This document shows, piece by piece, positions 34,946-43,460 of a stretch of DNA of 64,000 bases (positions within the stretch are counted from its first letter, which is position 1; each line of letters begins with the position of its first letter). Both the position numbers and the translations under genes were made by a program. Below the pieces are notes generated by a model. The model made no database searches. It was not told where the DNA came from and saw only the letters and a list, made by a program, of their open reading frames with translations. The DNA comes from Rhodococcus sp. OK302 (GTDB taxonomy: Bacteria; Actinomycetota; Actinomycetes; Mycobacteriales; Mycobacteriaceae), in assembly GCF_002245895.1 (NCBI RefSeq), contig NZ_NPJZ01000001.1, forward strand, positions 744,001 through 808,000. The letters run 5' to 3'.

Positions 34946-35620
34946 TCACTCCTGAGATCGAGCATCAACCAGACCTGACCTGTAGGCCCAGATCGCGGTT
35001 TGAAGTCGACTCTTCGTTCCCACCTTGTTCGATATGCGCCCAAGGTGAGACTTAATGGTACTAACCTCGATGCTTAGTTCTACTGAGATCTCGTCGTTGC
35101 TCAGACCCCGGGCAAGACAGTGAACAATCTCTGCTTCCCGAGCGGTCAATAGGATCGAATCACTTTCAACTGGTTGCACATCCTTCACCTGCACCACTGA
35201 TCGGCGCCCGAATTCGCGCGTCAAACTACCAAGCAACGTAGGACTGATAGTAGTACCACCTTTGTGCGCATTGTAGATAGCCTGCGCCAACTCACTTGGA
35301 CCGGCATCTTTCAGGATGAATCCCGAAACACCCAGATCGATCGCCGAATACAAATAGTCATCGTGCCCGAATGTGGTGATGATTATTATCTTTTGCATTG
35401 AATGATTCGAGAGAATAATCTTCGCTGCAGCCAGTCCATCACCGTCCGGCATTCGAATATCCATGAGAATGACATCCGGGTTGAGCTGACCGGACTGATA
35501 TACAGCATCCGGTCCGGAGTTCGCCTCTCCAACTACAACTATATCTTCATAGTTTGTCAAAAACAGCCTTAATCCGCGCCGAACTATAGGCTGATCGTCG
35601 ACTATAAGGACCGTGATCAT
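34946..35620 (-). CDS. NarL/LuxR-family response regulator
   Basis: 224 residues. The receiver domain has LIVDDQPIVRRG (acidic pair), the phosphorylated aspartate in DVILMDIRMPDGDG, the switch threonine in IIITTFG and the lysine in GFILKDAG. A LuxR-type helix-turn-helix (LTAREAEIVHCLARGLSNDE, then STIKSHLGRI) closes the protein. Its ATG overlaps the stop of the histidine kinase upstream by four bases (ATGA), so the pair is coupled. It lies next to the lanthipeptide locus across the IS element, making that locus a plausible target. Confidence 0.92.
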   Translation of the reverse strand: MITVLIVDDQPIVRRGLRLFLTNYEDIVVVGEANSGPDAVYQSGQLNPDVILMDIRMPDGDGLAAAKIILSNHSMQKIIIITTFGHDDYLYSAIDLGVSGFILKDAGPSELAQAIYNAHKGGTTISPTLLGSLTREFGRRSVVQVKDVQPVESDSILLTAREAEIVHCLARGLSNDEISVELSIEVSTIKSHLGRISNKVGTKSRLQTAIWAYRSGLVDARSQE

Positions 35621-36924
35621 TGGTAGATAAACCCTTCGAGTGGGATTTTTGCTTGCACTTTCCAACGACCCTCTTCCGAAGGTCCGGCATGGAAGACACC
35701 GCCCAGATACTCGGTGCGTTCCCTGAGTCCGACCAGTCCGAGCCCCTGCCCATGCATGTCGCGGTCAAGCGACACTCCCACATCGTTTTCGACCATTATT
35801 TTCAGACTTCCCGAATCTCGTCTTATCGCCACAGCAACGCGGCTTCCATACGCGTGCCGAAGGACATTCGACAGGCTTTCTTGCACTATTCGATAGCAAG
35901 ATACCTGTATAGCACTATCAATATCCGACAGGTCACTACCAATATCGACCGTGATTGTAAGGCCCGATCTTTGACATCCATCAACCAGACTCATAACCGA
36001 TTGAATGTTCGGCTGGGGGCTTTGCGATTCGGTAGGTCCAATCCGCAGGACCTCAACAAGTTGACGAAGGCTCCGAAGAGCACGTTCACCCTGATCAACA
36101 ACCCCGAAGAGTAAATCCTTCACCTCTCCTGGCGCAGTCTCAAAGATCTCGGCTGCCGCTTTGCCTTGTATTATTACAGCCGTCAGATGGTGCGCTGAGA
36201 CATCATGAAGCTCACGAGCCATACGCGCTCTCTCATCAGCCAAAGCATTCTGAACATCCACATCTCGCTCCTGCTTCAACTGCCGAATCTGCACCTCATC
36301 GACCAACTTGTGACGCCGCTGATTCCGCACAACCTTCCCCAGTGCAATAAAAATTCCATAGCTCATCAGAACATTCATTACTGGTGAGAACAACAAATCT
36401 CCGAATGCGCCGGATGAGAGTGGCAAATTTAGATCATTGATTCGAAGATTGACGCTGACGAGAATGTCAGCACTGAGTCCGGCCAGGACTGCCAGATAGA
36501 ATGTGCGCCCTTCTGTTCTAATTGAAAGCATCAGAATCGAAACCCAATATAAAGGAGTCACTGCCGGACCACGATTGCCAAGAACCAGTGCCAGCACAAC
36601 CATCGCAAAAACACTTACAGCAAAAAGCGCGACTGGGTGCCATCTCGCCCTCACCAGTGCAACCGTATTGATTGCAATAACCAGTATCGGACCGAGAAGT
36701 TGCCCATAATCGAGTTGAGAATCGGAATCTTTCGGAAAAGTATCTCCGATCAACGTCGCGACAACCATAAACACAACACTCAGTACGCCGACAAATAGAA
36801 CACCTACGCGACCCGTTTTCGAGAGTTGTGAGCCTTGACTGCTCCCCCACCAACCCCACTCAGCTTTCGGCTCTGCCTCATCGTTCTCTGGTTCGTCGAT
36901 TGCGGTGGAGTAGGTCACCGTCAC
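35617..36924 (-). CDS. Sensor histidine kinase (HisKA_3, NarX/DesK type)
   Basis: 435 residues. An N-terminal cytosolic tail is followed by about five or six membrane helices (about 35-200), then the dimerisation/phosphoacceptor helix RMARELHDVSAHHLTAVIIQ (His near 240) and an HATPase domain ending GLGLVGLRERTEYLGGVF. With no large extracellular loop, it probably senses something in or at the membrane. The start is GTG; a second GTG two codons later has better spacing to GGAGGGA. It is coupled to the response regulator and is a paralogue of the next kinase. Confidence 0.9.
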   Translation of the reverse strand: MTVTYSTAIDEPENDEAEPKAEWGWWGSSQGSQLSKTGRVGVLFVGVLSVVFMVVATLIGDTFPKDSDSQLDYGQLLGPILVIAINTVALVRARWHPVALFAVSVFAMVVLALVLGNRGPAVTPLYWVSILMLSIRTEGRTFYLAVLAGLSADILVSVNLRINDLNLPLSSGAFGDLLFSPVMNVLMSYGIFIALGKVVRNQRRHKLVDEVQIRQLKQERDVDVQNALADERARMARELHDVSAHHLTAVIIQGKAAAEIFETAPGEVKDLLFGVVDQGERALRSLRQLVEVLRIGPTESQSPQPNIQSVMSLVDGCQRSGLTITVDIGSDLSDIDSAIQVSCYRIVQESLSNVLRHAYGSRVAVAIRRDSGSLKIMVENDVGVSLDRDMHGQGLGLVGLRERTEYLGGVFHAGPSEEGRWKVQAKIPLEGFIYQ

Positions 36925-37067
36925 GTCCCTCCGCGAATTGTTGATCCCGGTAGCGGACTCAAGCTATCAAATCGGACAGACACCCAAGATGAATTCGCCT
37001 GATTCAGTCACAACAGATCTCAAACATCCCGAGGCACGGCTCGACTGCGCCGACAACGCGGGAGGGA

Positions 37068-38348
37068 TCATCCAACAATTCGGCCGGCCGTAGGGATGAC
37101 TGCTTTTACTGTCCAGCCGTTGCCGAGGGGTCCGGCGAGGAGTGTGCCGCCCAACAGCGTTACTCGTTCCCGCATTCCTGAAATCCCCAAGCTCTGACCG
37201 TCGGTAGCAGCAGCACCCATACCCGCACTATTGGTGATGTCGAGGCGGATTGAGTCACTCTCGCATCGCACACTCACCTTCGCGGAACTCTGCGGCGCAT
37301 GGCGGAGAACATTCGACAATGCTTCCTGCACAACACGATAGGAAGACAGTTGGACTGCGCTATCGATTTCCTCGAAAGCATCCTCCAGATCGAGTTCCAA
37401 CAGCGGAATAGACGCCCGACAGCCCTCGACCAGTTGCGGAATATCGGCGATCATCGGCTGTGGATACCTGGGATCCGTCCCACCGATACGCAGAATCCCC
37501 ACAGTCTGGCGCAAACTGTTCAACGCGCGGTCGCCATGGTCGATCACGCCCCCGAGCAATGCCTTCGCCTGATCCGGATTGGACAACAACAACTTGTCTG
37601 CCGACTTCGCTTGGATGAGCATTCCGGTGAGGTGATGTGCGGCAACATCGTGCAGTTCACGCGCCATGTTCTGGCGCTCCTCTGCGATTGCGTCACTCAG
37701 TCGCGCTTCGTGATTCAACTGCATTTGCTCCATAGCCATGGAACTCGCGGAAGTTTGAGATCGGTGTCTCGAGACAACCATCCCGATCGTGATCATGACT
37801 GCGTAGCTACTCGCGATGTTCACAACCGGCGCGAACAGCAGAATCGGCAAATCCCCGATCGGAACCTGAGAGAGCGTCATACCCTCGCCGACCAACTTGA
37901 GTTTGGTTGTCAGCAATAGATCCGCTGTCATCCCGAGCATCACCAGCAACGCCAAGCGACTTCCGCTGGCCTTCCCAGCCAAGTAAACAATCGCACACCA
38001 ATACAGCGGAGTAGCAGCCACTCCGCGGTCCTCCAGTAGGAGTCCGAGCGCCACCGTTCCGGCGAGCGTCAACAAATACATCCACACTGGGTACCTACGA
38101 CGGAAGCATGCAACGACTGTCAATGCCACCAGGATTGTCGCTGTCCCTGCGAGAACCCCCGGGTTGGCAAGACTCTGGCCTCCTGAGTACCCCTTGCCGC
38201 CGAATAGACTACATGTTGCACCGAAAACCCAGACCGCGCTAAGGATTCCGGCAATAGTCGCCAACACAGCCGGATTCCGCGATAGAAGCTCTCGAGCTTC
38301 CAGCGAAATCTTCGCGAGCAACGAAGGTTGCTGACGAATGGTCACCAC
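37068..38348 (-). CDS. Second sensor histidine kinase, paralogue without adjacent regulator
   Basis: 426 residues with the same layout as the neighbouring kinase: about six membrane helices, the phosphoacceptor helix MARELHDVAAHHLTGMLIQ (His near 229) and an HATPase domain ending LGISGMRERVTLLGG. A GTG at 38348 is chosen because GGAGA lies six bases upstream; a second GTG follows at once, and the open frame extends to 38429 without such a site. No response regulator accompanies it, so it may signal to the regulator at 34946 together with the first kinase. A 143-base gap separates the two kinase genes. Confidence 0.88.
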   Translation of the reverse strand: MVTIRQQPSLLAKISLEARELLSRNPAVLATIAGILSAVWVFGATCSLFGGKGYSGGQSLANPGVLAGTATILVALTVVACFRRRYPVWMYLLTLAGTVALGLLLEDRGVAATPLYWCAIVYLAGKASGSRLALLVMLGMTADLLLTTKLKLVGEGMTLSQVPIGDLPILLFAPVVNIASSYAVMITIGMVVSRHRSQTSASSMAMEQMQLNHEARLSDAIAEERQNMARELHDVAAHHLTGMLIQAKSADKLLLSNPDQAKALLGGVIDHGDRALNSLRQTVGILRIGGTDPRYPQPMIADIPQLVEGCRASIPLLELDLEDAFEEIDSAVQLSSYRVVQEALSNVLRHAPQSSAKVSVRCESDSIRLDITNSAGMGAAATDGQSLGISGMRERVTLLGGTLLAGPLGNGWTVKAVIPTAGRIVG

Positions 38349-38684
38349 TTGCCATCTCCCCCTTGTGTGACGGACGGTCGAAATTTTCGCATCCACACTC
38401 CCGCGAATTAAGCTCATATTCGCATGCAAACAACAAATCTATGGGCATTACCAGAATACATGCGAATGCACTAGTACTTTTGGAGGATAATTATCGAATC
38501 TCAACCGAACTAATAATTCTGGTCAATCCTATTCAATGCCGACACCCCGAATTTCTCGCACACGAACGGTAGCGTCCTGACCATGAAGACTGCCTTTCTC
38601 TCGGTTGTTCGGGCCGTCCCATGATCTTGGTGACCTGGCGACAATGCCGCACTCACATCATGTGGGCGCAACACAGTCTGCGCA
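38349..38684. other. 336-base intergenic region
   Basis: No supportable gene; AT-rich on the kinase side. It contains ACTAGTACTTT (38470-38480), an 11-mer also found upstream of the cholesterol oxidase at 27686-27696. Promoters for the divergent kinase and membrane-protein genes must lie here but were not resolved. Confidence 0.45.
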
Positions 38685-39230
38685 ATGGTCGCCACACTCG
38701 TCATGTTCCTGATCGCACCCGTGGTGTTGACAGCACTGCTCCGGCCTCACTACGCAGAACCGGACACGAAGGTGCAGTCCATTAGCGGCTACGCCCGAGC
38801 GTCCGAGTACGCGCCGTCCCCCTATTACACCGTCGACGCGAGTTGGGTTGTCGGAGCTGGATTCACCGATCGCGACGGCAACATGATCACGGCGGACAAT
38901 TCACTCTGCGAGAGCACGGATTACGCCAATGTCCGAGCTGGCGGAACTACCCACAAGGACCGTGCCCGCGCGCAGATCGAGTATGCGGAACGGATCTTGG
39001 AATTCGACTACTGCCTCAGGCAGCAAGGCATCGACCACTACGAAATCCTCTCCCATCCGCAGAGTCGGTACTGGCAGTTCCAAGCCATCGAAACTGCACT
39101 GATGCTGCTGTGCGCTGGATTGACGTCTCTGCTCGCGAATACTCGAAGACCTCAGATTCCCGCTCTACGCACCAAAGCATCTGTCGCAGAAGGAGATACC
39201 GCACCAAGCATCCGCAACAGCCCGGCATAA
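38685..39230 (+). CDS. Hypothetical membrane-anchored protein
   Basis: 181 residues. The N-terminus (MVATLVMFLIAPVVLTALLR) is a signal anchor and a second hydrophobic segment lies near residues 135-155 (ETALMLLCAGLTSLLA), leaving a polar extracytoplasmic domain of about 110 residues with two cysteines. I do not recognise a family. In-frame stops just upstream rule out a longer N-terminus, and no strong ribosome site precedes the ATG. The last 79 bases overlap the convergent SDR gene, which is unusual; the C-terminal tail may not be conserved. Confidence 0.55.
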   Translation: MVATLVMFLIAPVVLTALLRPHYAEPDTKVQSISGYARASEYAPSPYYTVDASWVVGAGFTDRDGNMITADNSLCESTDYANVRAGGTTHKDRARAQIEYAERILEFDYCLRQQGIDHYEILSHPQSRYWQFQAIETALMLLCAGLTSLLANTRRPQIPALRTKASVAEGDTAPSIRNSPA

Positions 39231-39994
39231 CGCGGATACAACTCGATCGGCCGAGTCTCGATAGCCCTCACTATCCACGACGCCGCTTGATCCGCCGTCA
39301 AAGCCGGCTGACTCACGTAGTCGGAGGTAGGCGCAATCATCGGCGTACGGATAAGCGGAAACTGCACCGTACTGACGTCGACACCCGTGCCATGACATTC
39401 AGCTCCAAGGCTGCGGCCGAAAGCACTGAGCGCCGATTTCGACGCGTGATAGGCGCTGAACCTGGGCATCACACCGGCGCTCACACCCCACGTCCCCACA
39501 TTGACGATGTGCCCGGAATGAGCTTCGAGCATCGAGGGCAACAGCCGCAACGTCAACCGCGCCGGCCCAAAGTAGTTGAGCGCCATCGTGCGCTCATAAT
39601 CATGGAACCGCTCCACTGAGTCGGCAGCAGTCCGGCGGATCGAGCGGCCCGCGTTGTTGATCAAAACATCGACGGCCCCGAATTGATCGGCAATGGCGTC
39701 GGCAAGTTCGTCGACGCTCTCGCCTTTCGAGAGATCCGCCGGCAAGACGTGCGCCAATCCACCCTCCCGTTGGATGCCGCGCTGCACTCGCTCGAGTTCT
39801 TCGACGCCGCGGGCGATCAGAATCAACTCGGCACCCCGGGCGGCCAACGTGCGCGCGGTTGCCTCACCGATTCCGGACGACGCCCCGGTCAGCACGATGG
39901 TCTTGTCCGAGAAGCCAACAGGAGGCGCCGGAAGTAGCGAACGGAGTCGCGTCGGCGGACTCAACACAAAATTGCTGAAAAGACTTCTGATCAC
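39152..39994 (-). CDS. SDR family NAD(P)-dependent oxidoreductase
   Basis: 280 residues. A 28-residue basic/hydrophobic N-terminal extension precedes the cofactor motif VLTGASSGIGEATARTLA. NNAG is present, and the active site is NVGTWGV (Ser replaced by Thr/Trp context) and YHASKSAL. The reductase likely acts on a lipid or steroid-like hydroxyl or ketone, but the substrate is unknown. The canonical serine ahead of the YxxxK seems altered (VGTWG), so activity may need checking. It diverges from the diiron oxygenase gene. Confidence 0.82.
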   Translation of the reverse strand: MIRSLFSNFVLSPPTRLRSLLPAPPVGFSDKTIVLTGASSGIGEATARTLAARGAELILIARGVEELERVQRGIQREGGLAHVLPADLSKGESVDELADAIADQFGAVDVLINNAGRSIRRTAADSVERFHDYERTMALNYFGPARLTLRLLPSMLEAHSGHIVNVGTWGVSAGVMPRFSAYHASKSALSAFGRSLGAECHGTGVDVSTVQFPLIRTPMIAPTSDYVSQPALTADQAASWIVRAIETRPIELYPRYAGLLRMLGAVSPSATDALVRRAGI

Positions 39995-40171
39995 GTCAGT
40001 ACCGGTCCTGTCTGCGGGTTCATGAAGCTACTCAACAGTAAGTTATGCGGCCCAGCCCCACCAGGCCGAAGAGGGCTAGCTTTTCCTGATACCTGCGGTT
40101 ACATTAAACGCAGACCGAGTGCCTGCGATCACACGAACCGGCCCTCGATACCACCGAAGAGGGAGACGAAT

Positions 40172-41179
40172 ATGACGCTCACGACGGCGTTCGACAAGAA
40201 CGCGGAAGCCTCCGACGACTCGTACAACGAGACACTCCGCCTCCTGTCCGAGGGATCGGTACACAAGCGCTTCGACCCCTACCTCGATATTGACTGGGAC
40301 TCCCCCGAACTCGCGGTTACCCCCAACGACCCCCGCTGGATCCTCCCGGCCGAGACAGACCCGCTGGGCGCCCACCCCTGGTACCAGGCGCAGAGCGAGG
40401 CCAGGCAGATCGAGATCGGGATGTGGCGGCAGGCCAACGTCGCGAAGGTCGGCCTCCAATTCGAGAACATCCTGATCCGCGGCATGATGCAGTACGTCTT
40501 CTCGCTGCCCAATCAGTCGGCCGAGGCCCGCTACTGCACCCACGAATCCGTCGAAGAGTGCAACCACACCATGATGTTCCAGGAAATGGTGAACCGCATC
40601 GGCGTCGACGCTCCCGGCATGAGCCGCCCGATGCGCATGCTGGCACCGTTCATCCCCCTCGCTGCCGGACCACTTCCCGAAATCTTCTTCGTAGGCGTCT
40701 TGGCCGGCGAGGAACCGATCGATCACATTCAGAAGAGCATCCTGCGCGCCGGCGGTGATATTCACCCGATCATGGCGTCCGTCATGGCAATTCACGTTGC
40801 CGAGGAAGCACGTCATATCTCGTTTGCGCACAAGCTCCTGAGCCGACGCATCCCACTGATGTCCCGCCCCAGCCGCTTTGTGCTGTCACTTCTCTTCCCC
40901 TTGGTCATGCGAATCCTGTGCGACGCCATCGTGATTCCGCCGAAGACCTTCTGGAAGCAGTTCGACATCCCGGCATCCGTGAAGAAGGACCTGTTCTGGG
41001 AACTCCCCGAATCGCGTCAGACTCTGCGCAACTACTTCGGTGACGTTCGCATGCTCGCCACAGAAACCGGCCTGATGAATCGCGCGTCGCGCCTGGTGTG
41101 GAAGGCCTGCAAGATGGATGGCCGCGCATCACGTTTCCGCAGCGAGCCCCATCGCAGCACACACAACGCCGCAGCCTAG
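40172..41179 (+). CDS. AurF-like diiron oxygenase
   Basis: 335 residues from the ATG at 40172, with GAGGGAGA upstream. A ferritin-like diiron set is visible: FENILIRG (about 96), ESVEECNHTMMF (about 125, ExxxxxH), AGEEPIDHIQ (about 178) and HVAEEARHISFAH (about 207, HxxEExxH). This is the pattern of the AurF N-oxygenase/diiron oxygenase family, which use O2 to oxidise amines or hydroxylate substrates. It is followed 17 bases later by an FprB-type ferredoxin reductase, a natural electron donor, so the two probably form a working oxygenase system. Substrate unknown. Confidence 0.87.
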   Translation: MTLTTAFDKNAEASDDSYNETLRLLSEGSVHKRFDPYLDIDWDSPELAVTPNDPRWILPAETDPLGAHPWYQAQSEARQIEIGMWRQANVAKVGLQFENILIRGMMQYVFSLPNQSAEARYCTHESVEECNHTMMFQEMVNRIGVDAPGMSRPMRMLAPFIPLAAGPLPEIFFVGVLAGEEPIDHIQKSILRAGGDIHPIMASVMAIHVAEEARHISFAHKLLSRRIPLMSRPSRFVLSLLFPLVMRILCDAIVIPPKTFWKQFDIPASVKKDLFWELPESRQTLRNYFGDVRMLATETGLMNRASRLVWKACKMDGRASRFRSEPHRSTHNAAA

Positions 41180-41196
41180 ATCGGAACTTTGCCGCC

Positions 41197-42894
41197 ATGT
41201 CACACGTAGTCACACAGTCCTGCTGCAGCGACGCCTCCTGCGTCTACGCCTGCCCGGTCAACTGCATCCATCCGACGCCGGACGAGCCGGATTTCCTCAC
41301 CGCCGAGATGCTGCACATCGACCCGCAGGCCTGCGTCGACTGCGGGGCGTGCGTATCGGCCTGCCCGGTCGATGCGATTGTGCCTGAGTCGAAACTGACT
41401 GACCCGCAACGTGTTTTCTTGCAGATTAATGCGGATTTCTACAAAGAGGAGCGGCCGCGGCCACTGCTCGCCAAGGTGATTCCGGCCACCACCGTCGATC
41501 AGGGGCGTCCACCGCTGCGTGTTGCGATCGTCGGTTCCGGTCCGTCGGCGATGTATGCGGCCGACGAGTTGCTGACTCAGCCCGATGTGCAGGTCAACGT
41601 CTTCGATCGACTTCCCGTGCCCTACGGCCTGGTTCGCGCCGGCGTAGCTCCCGATCATCAGAAGACCAAGCAGGTCACCCGCCTGTTCGACAAGATCGCC
41701 GCACAAAAGGGTTTCGAGTTCTACCTGAACGTGGAGATCGGTAATCACCTCTCCCACAACGAACTTCTTGAAAACCATCACGCTGTCCTCTACGCGGTAG
41801 GCGCTTCGTCCGATCGCGGCCTGGACATCCCGGGTGCCGATCTGCCCGGAACAGCTTCGGCCACAGACTTTGTGGCGTGGTACAACGGCCACCCCGATCA
41901 TGCCGACGACGTCTTCGACCTCTCGCATCAACGCGCCGTCATCATCGGAAACGGCAACGTCGCACTCGACGTCGCTCGCATCTTGACGGCAGACCCGGAG
42001 AAGCTCGCAGCCACCGACATCTCCGCCCACGCGCTCGCAGCGCTGCGGAAGAGCCTCGTCGAAGAGGTAGTCATCGTCGGCCGACGCGGAATCGCGCAGT
42101 CCGCCTTCACCGTTCCCGAGTTCACGGGCCTGATGGCCCTGCCGGACATCGAACTGTCCGTCGGCCCCGACGACATGATTCTCGATCCGGCCACCGAACA
42201 CGCAGACGCACTGCCGCATGCCGTCGAGCAGAAACTCAAACTCCTCGAGGCGTTGAAGAACCGCGATCACGTCGATGTCGGTAGCAAACGAATCACCTTG
42301 CGCTACCTGCTCACACCGACTGCCATCACCGGCGAGGACCACGTCACCGGCGTCGAGTTCGACCGCAACACACTCGTCGACGGCGACGGCGCCGCCGGTA
42401 TCGAACCCACCGGCGACACCGAAACCATCGACACCGGCTTGGTACTCACGTCCATCGGCTATCGCGGCGTCCCCCTCACCGGTGTCCCGTTCGACGAGCG
42501 GGCCTCGGTGATTCCCAACGACGGAGGCCGTGTCCTCGAAGCGCCCGGTGTCTACGCAACGGGCTGGATCAAGCGTGGCCCCAGCGGCTTCATCGGCACC
42601 AACAAATCCTGCGCCCAGGAAACCGTCGGCAAGCTCGTGGACGACTTCAACAACGGCAACCTGACCAGCCCCTCGGCCGACGCAACCGCCCTGGATCGAT
42701 TGGTCCGGTCACGGCAATCAGCCGTCGTCGATCGCGCCGGTTGGCACGCCATCGACAAAGCAGAACGTGAACGCGGGGCCGCCCACGGACGGATTCGCGA
42801 GAAGATCCTCGATCAGGCTGAGGCGTTATCGATCATCAACGCCGCAGCTCAGGCAAAATCAGCGCGTCGCAGGCTCTGGAAGGCGTCCCACTGA
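41197..42894 (+). CDS. fprB: Ferredoxin/ferredoxin-NADP reductase fusion (FprB-like)
   Basis: 565 residues. An N-terminal 7Fe/8Fe ferredoxin has SCCSDASCVYACPVNCIHP and CVDCGACVSACPVDAI. The adrenodoxin-reductase-like part has VAIVGSGPSAMYAADELL for FAD (about 108), YGLVRAGVAPDHQKTK, VIIGNGNVALDVARIL for NADP, and GWIKRGPSGFIGTNK near the end. It closely follows the plan of Mycobacterium tuberculosis FprB. It would move electrons from NADPH through its own clusters, most likely to the diiron oxygenase encoded immediately upstream. Confidence 0.93.
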   Translation: MSHVVTQSCCSDASCVYACPVNCIHPTPDEPDFLTAEMLHIDPQACVDCGACVSACPVDAIVPESKLTDPQRVFLQINADFYKEERPRPLLAKVIPATTVDQGRPPLRVAIVGSGPSAMYAADELLTQPDVQVNVFDRLPVPYGLVRAGVAPDHQKTKQVTRLFDKIAAQKGFEFYLNVEIGNHLSHNELLENHHAVLYAVGASSDRGLDIPGADLPGTASATDFVAWYNGHPDHADDVFDLSHQRAVIIGNGNVALDVARILTADPEKLAATDISAHALAALRKSLVEEVVIVGRRGIAQSAFTVPEFTGLMALPDIELSVGPDDMILDPATEHADALPHAVEQKLKLLEALKNRDHVDVGSKRITLRYLLTPTAITGEDHVTGVEFDRNTLVDGDGAAGIEPTGDTETIDTGLVLTSIGYRGVPLTGVPFDERASVIPNDGGRVLEAPGVYATGWIKRGPSGFIGTNKSCAQETVGKLVDDFNNGNLTSPSADATALDRLVRSRQSAVVDRAGWHAIDKAERERGAAHGRIREKILDQAEALSIINAAAQAKSARRRLWKASH

Positions 42895-42935
42895 CCGAAA
42901 AATTCGACCCATCTGCGCTGCATATCGTGTAATAC

Positions 42936-42949
42936 TGCAACTTGTTTCA
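42936..42949. promoter_or_regulatory. KstR-type operator
   Basis: TGCAACTTGTTTCA matches the KstR consensus TnnAACnnGTTnnA at every fixed position and lies within a wider dyad (TACTG...CAGTA, 42933-42952). It is 58 bases before the DUF35 gene start, a normal repressor position. This would place the DUF35/thiolase pair in the cholesterol regulon. Confidence 0.65.
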
Positions 42950-43007
42950 GTAAGCGGCTACAGCGGCCTCGATCTCCGGATCAGGTACGCCCACAGATGA
43001 GGTATGC

Positions 43008-43460
43008 ATGAGCGAGACTGCAACGCCGGCAGTTGAGGGCTGGTTCACGACCGGCGCTGAACCGGCTCTGATCGGCACCAAGTGCCAATCCTGCGGCACC
43101 ATTTCCTTCCCCCGCGAGACCACGTTCTGCAAGAACCCGAGCTGCTCAGGTGAAGAATTCGCCGACACCGAGCTCTCGCGTCGCGGCACGGTCTGGTCGT
43201 ACACCGACGCGCAGTACCAGCCGCCACCGCCGTACATCCCCAGCTCCGACCCGTACGTGCCGTTCGCCCTCGCAGCCGTCGAGCTGCCCGAAGGCCTCGT
43301 CATCCTCGGCCAGGTGGCCGACGGTTACGGCGTCGACGATCTCAAGGTCGGCAACACCGTCGAACTGGTTGTCGAGCCGCTGTACACCGACGAAACCGGA
43401 GTCCGCACGACGTGGCGCTGGAAGCCCGTCGCAGCAGCAGTACAGGAGTCGCAGTCATGA
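43008..43460 (+). CDS. DUF35 Zn-ribbon/OB-fold acyl-CoA-binding partner protein
   Basis: 150 residues. A rubredoxin-like zinc ribbon uses C26, C29, C41 and C46; the C-terminal half is an OB fold (LPEGLVILGQVADGYGVDDL). Such proteins pair with thiolase-like lipid-transfer proteins or MaoC hydratases; in steroid side-chain breakdown the DUF35 partner is required by the Ltp2-type aldolase. Its stop overlaps the start of the thiolase-like gene (ATGA), which fits a stoichiometric complex. A KstR-type box precedes it. Confidence 0.88.
   Translation: MSETATPAVEGWFTTGAEPALIGTKCQSCGTISFPRETTFCKNPSCSGEEFADTELSRRGTVWSYTDAQYQPPPPYIPSSDPYVPFALAAVELPEGLVILGQVADGYGVDDLKVGNTVELVVEPLYTDETGVRTTWRWKPVAAAVQESQS

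Noticed and set aside
38510..38704. A 64-codon minus-strand frame upstream of the second kinase
   Set aside because: No ribosome site and no protein-like pattern; probably chance.
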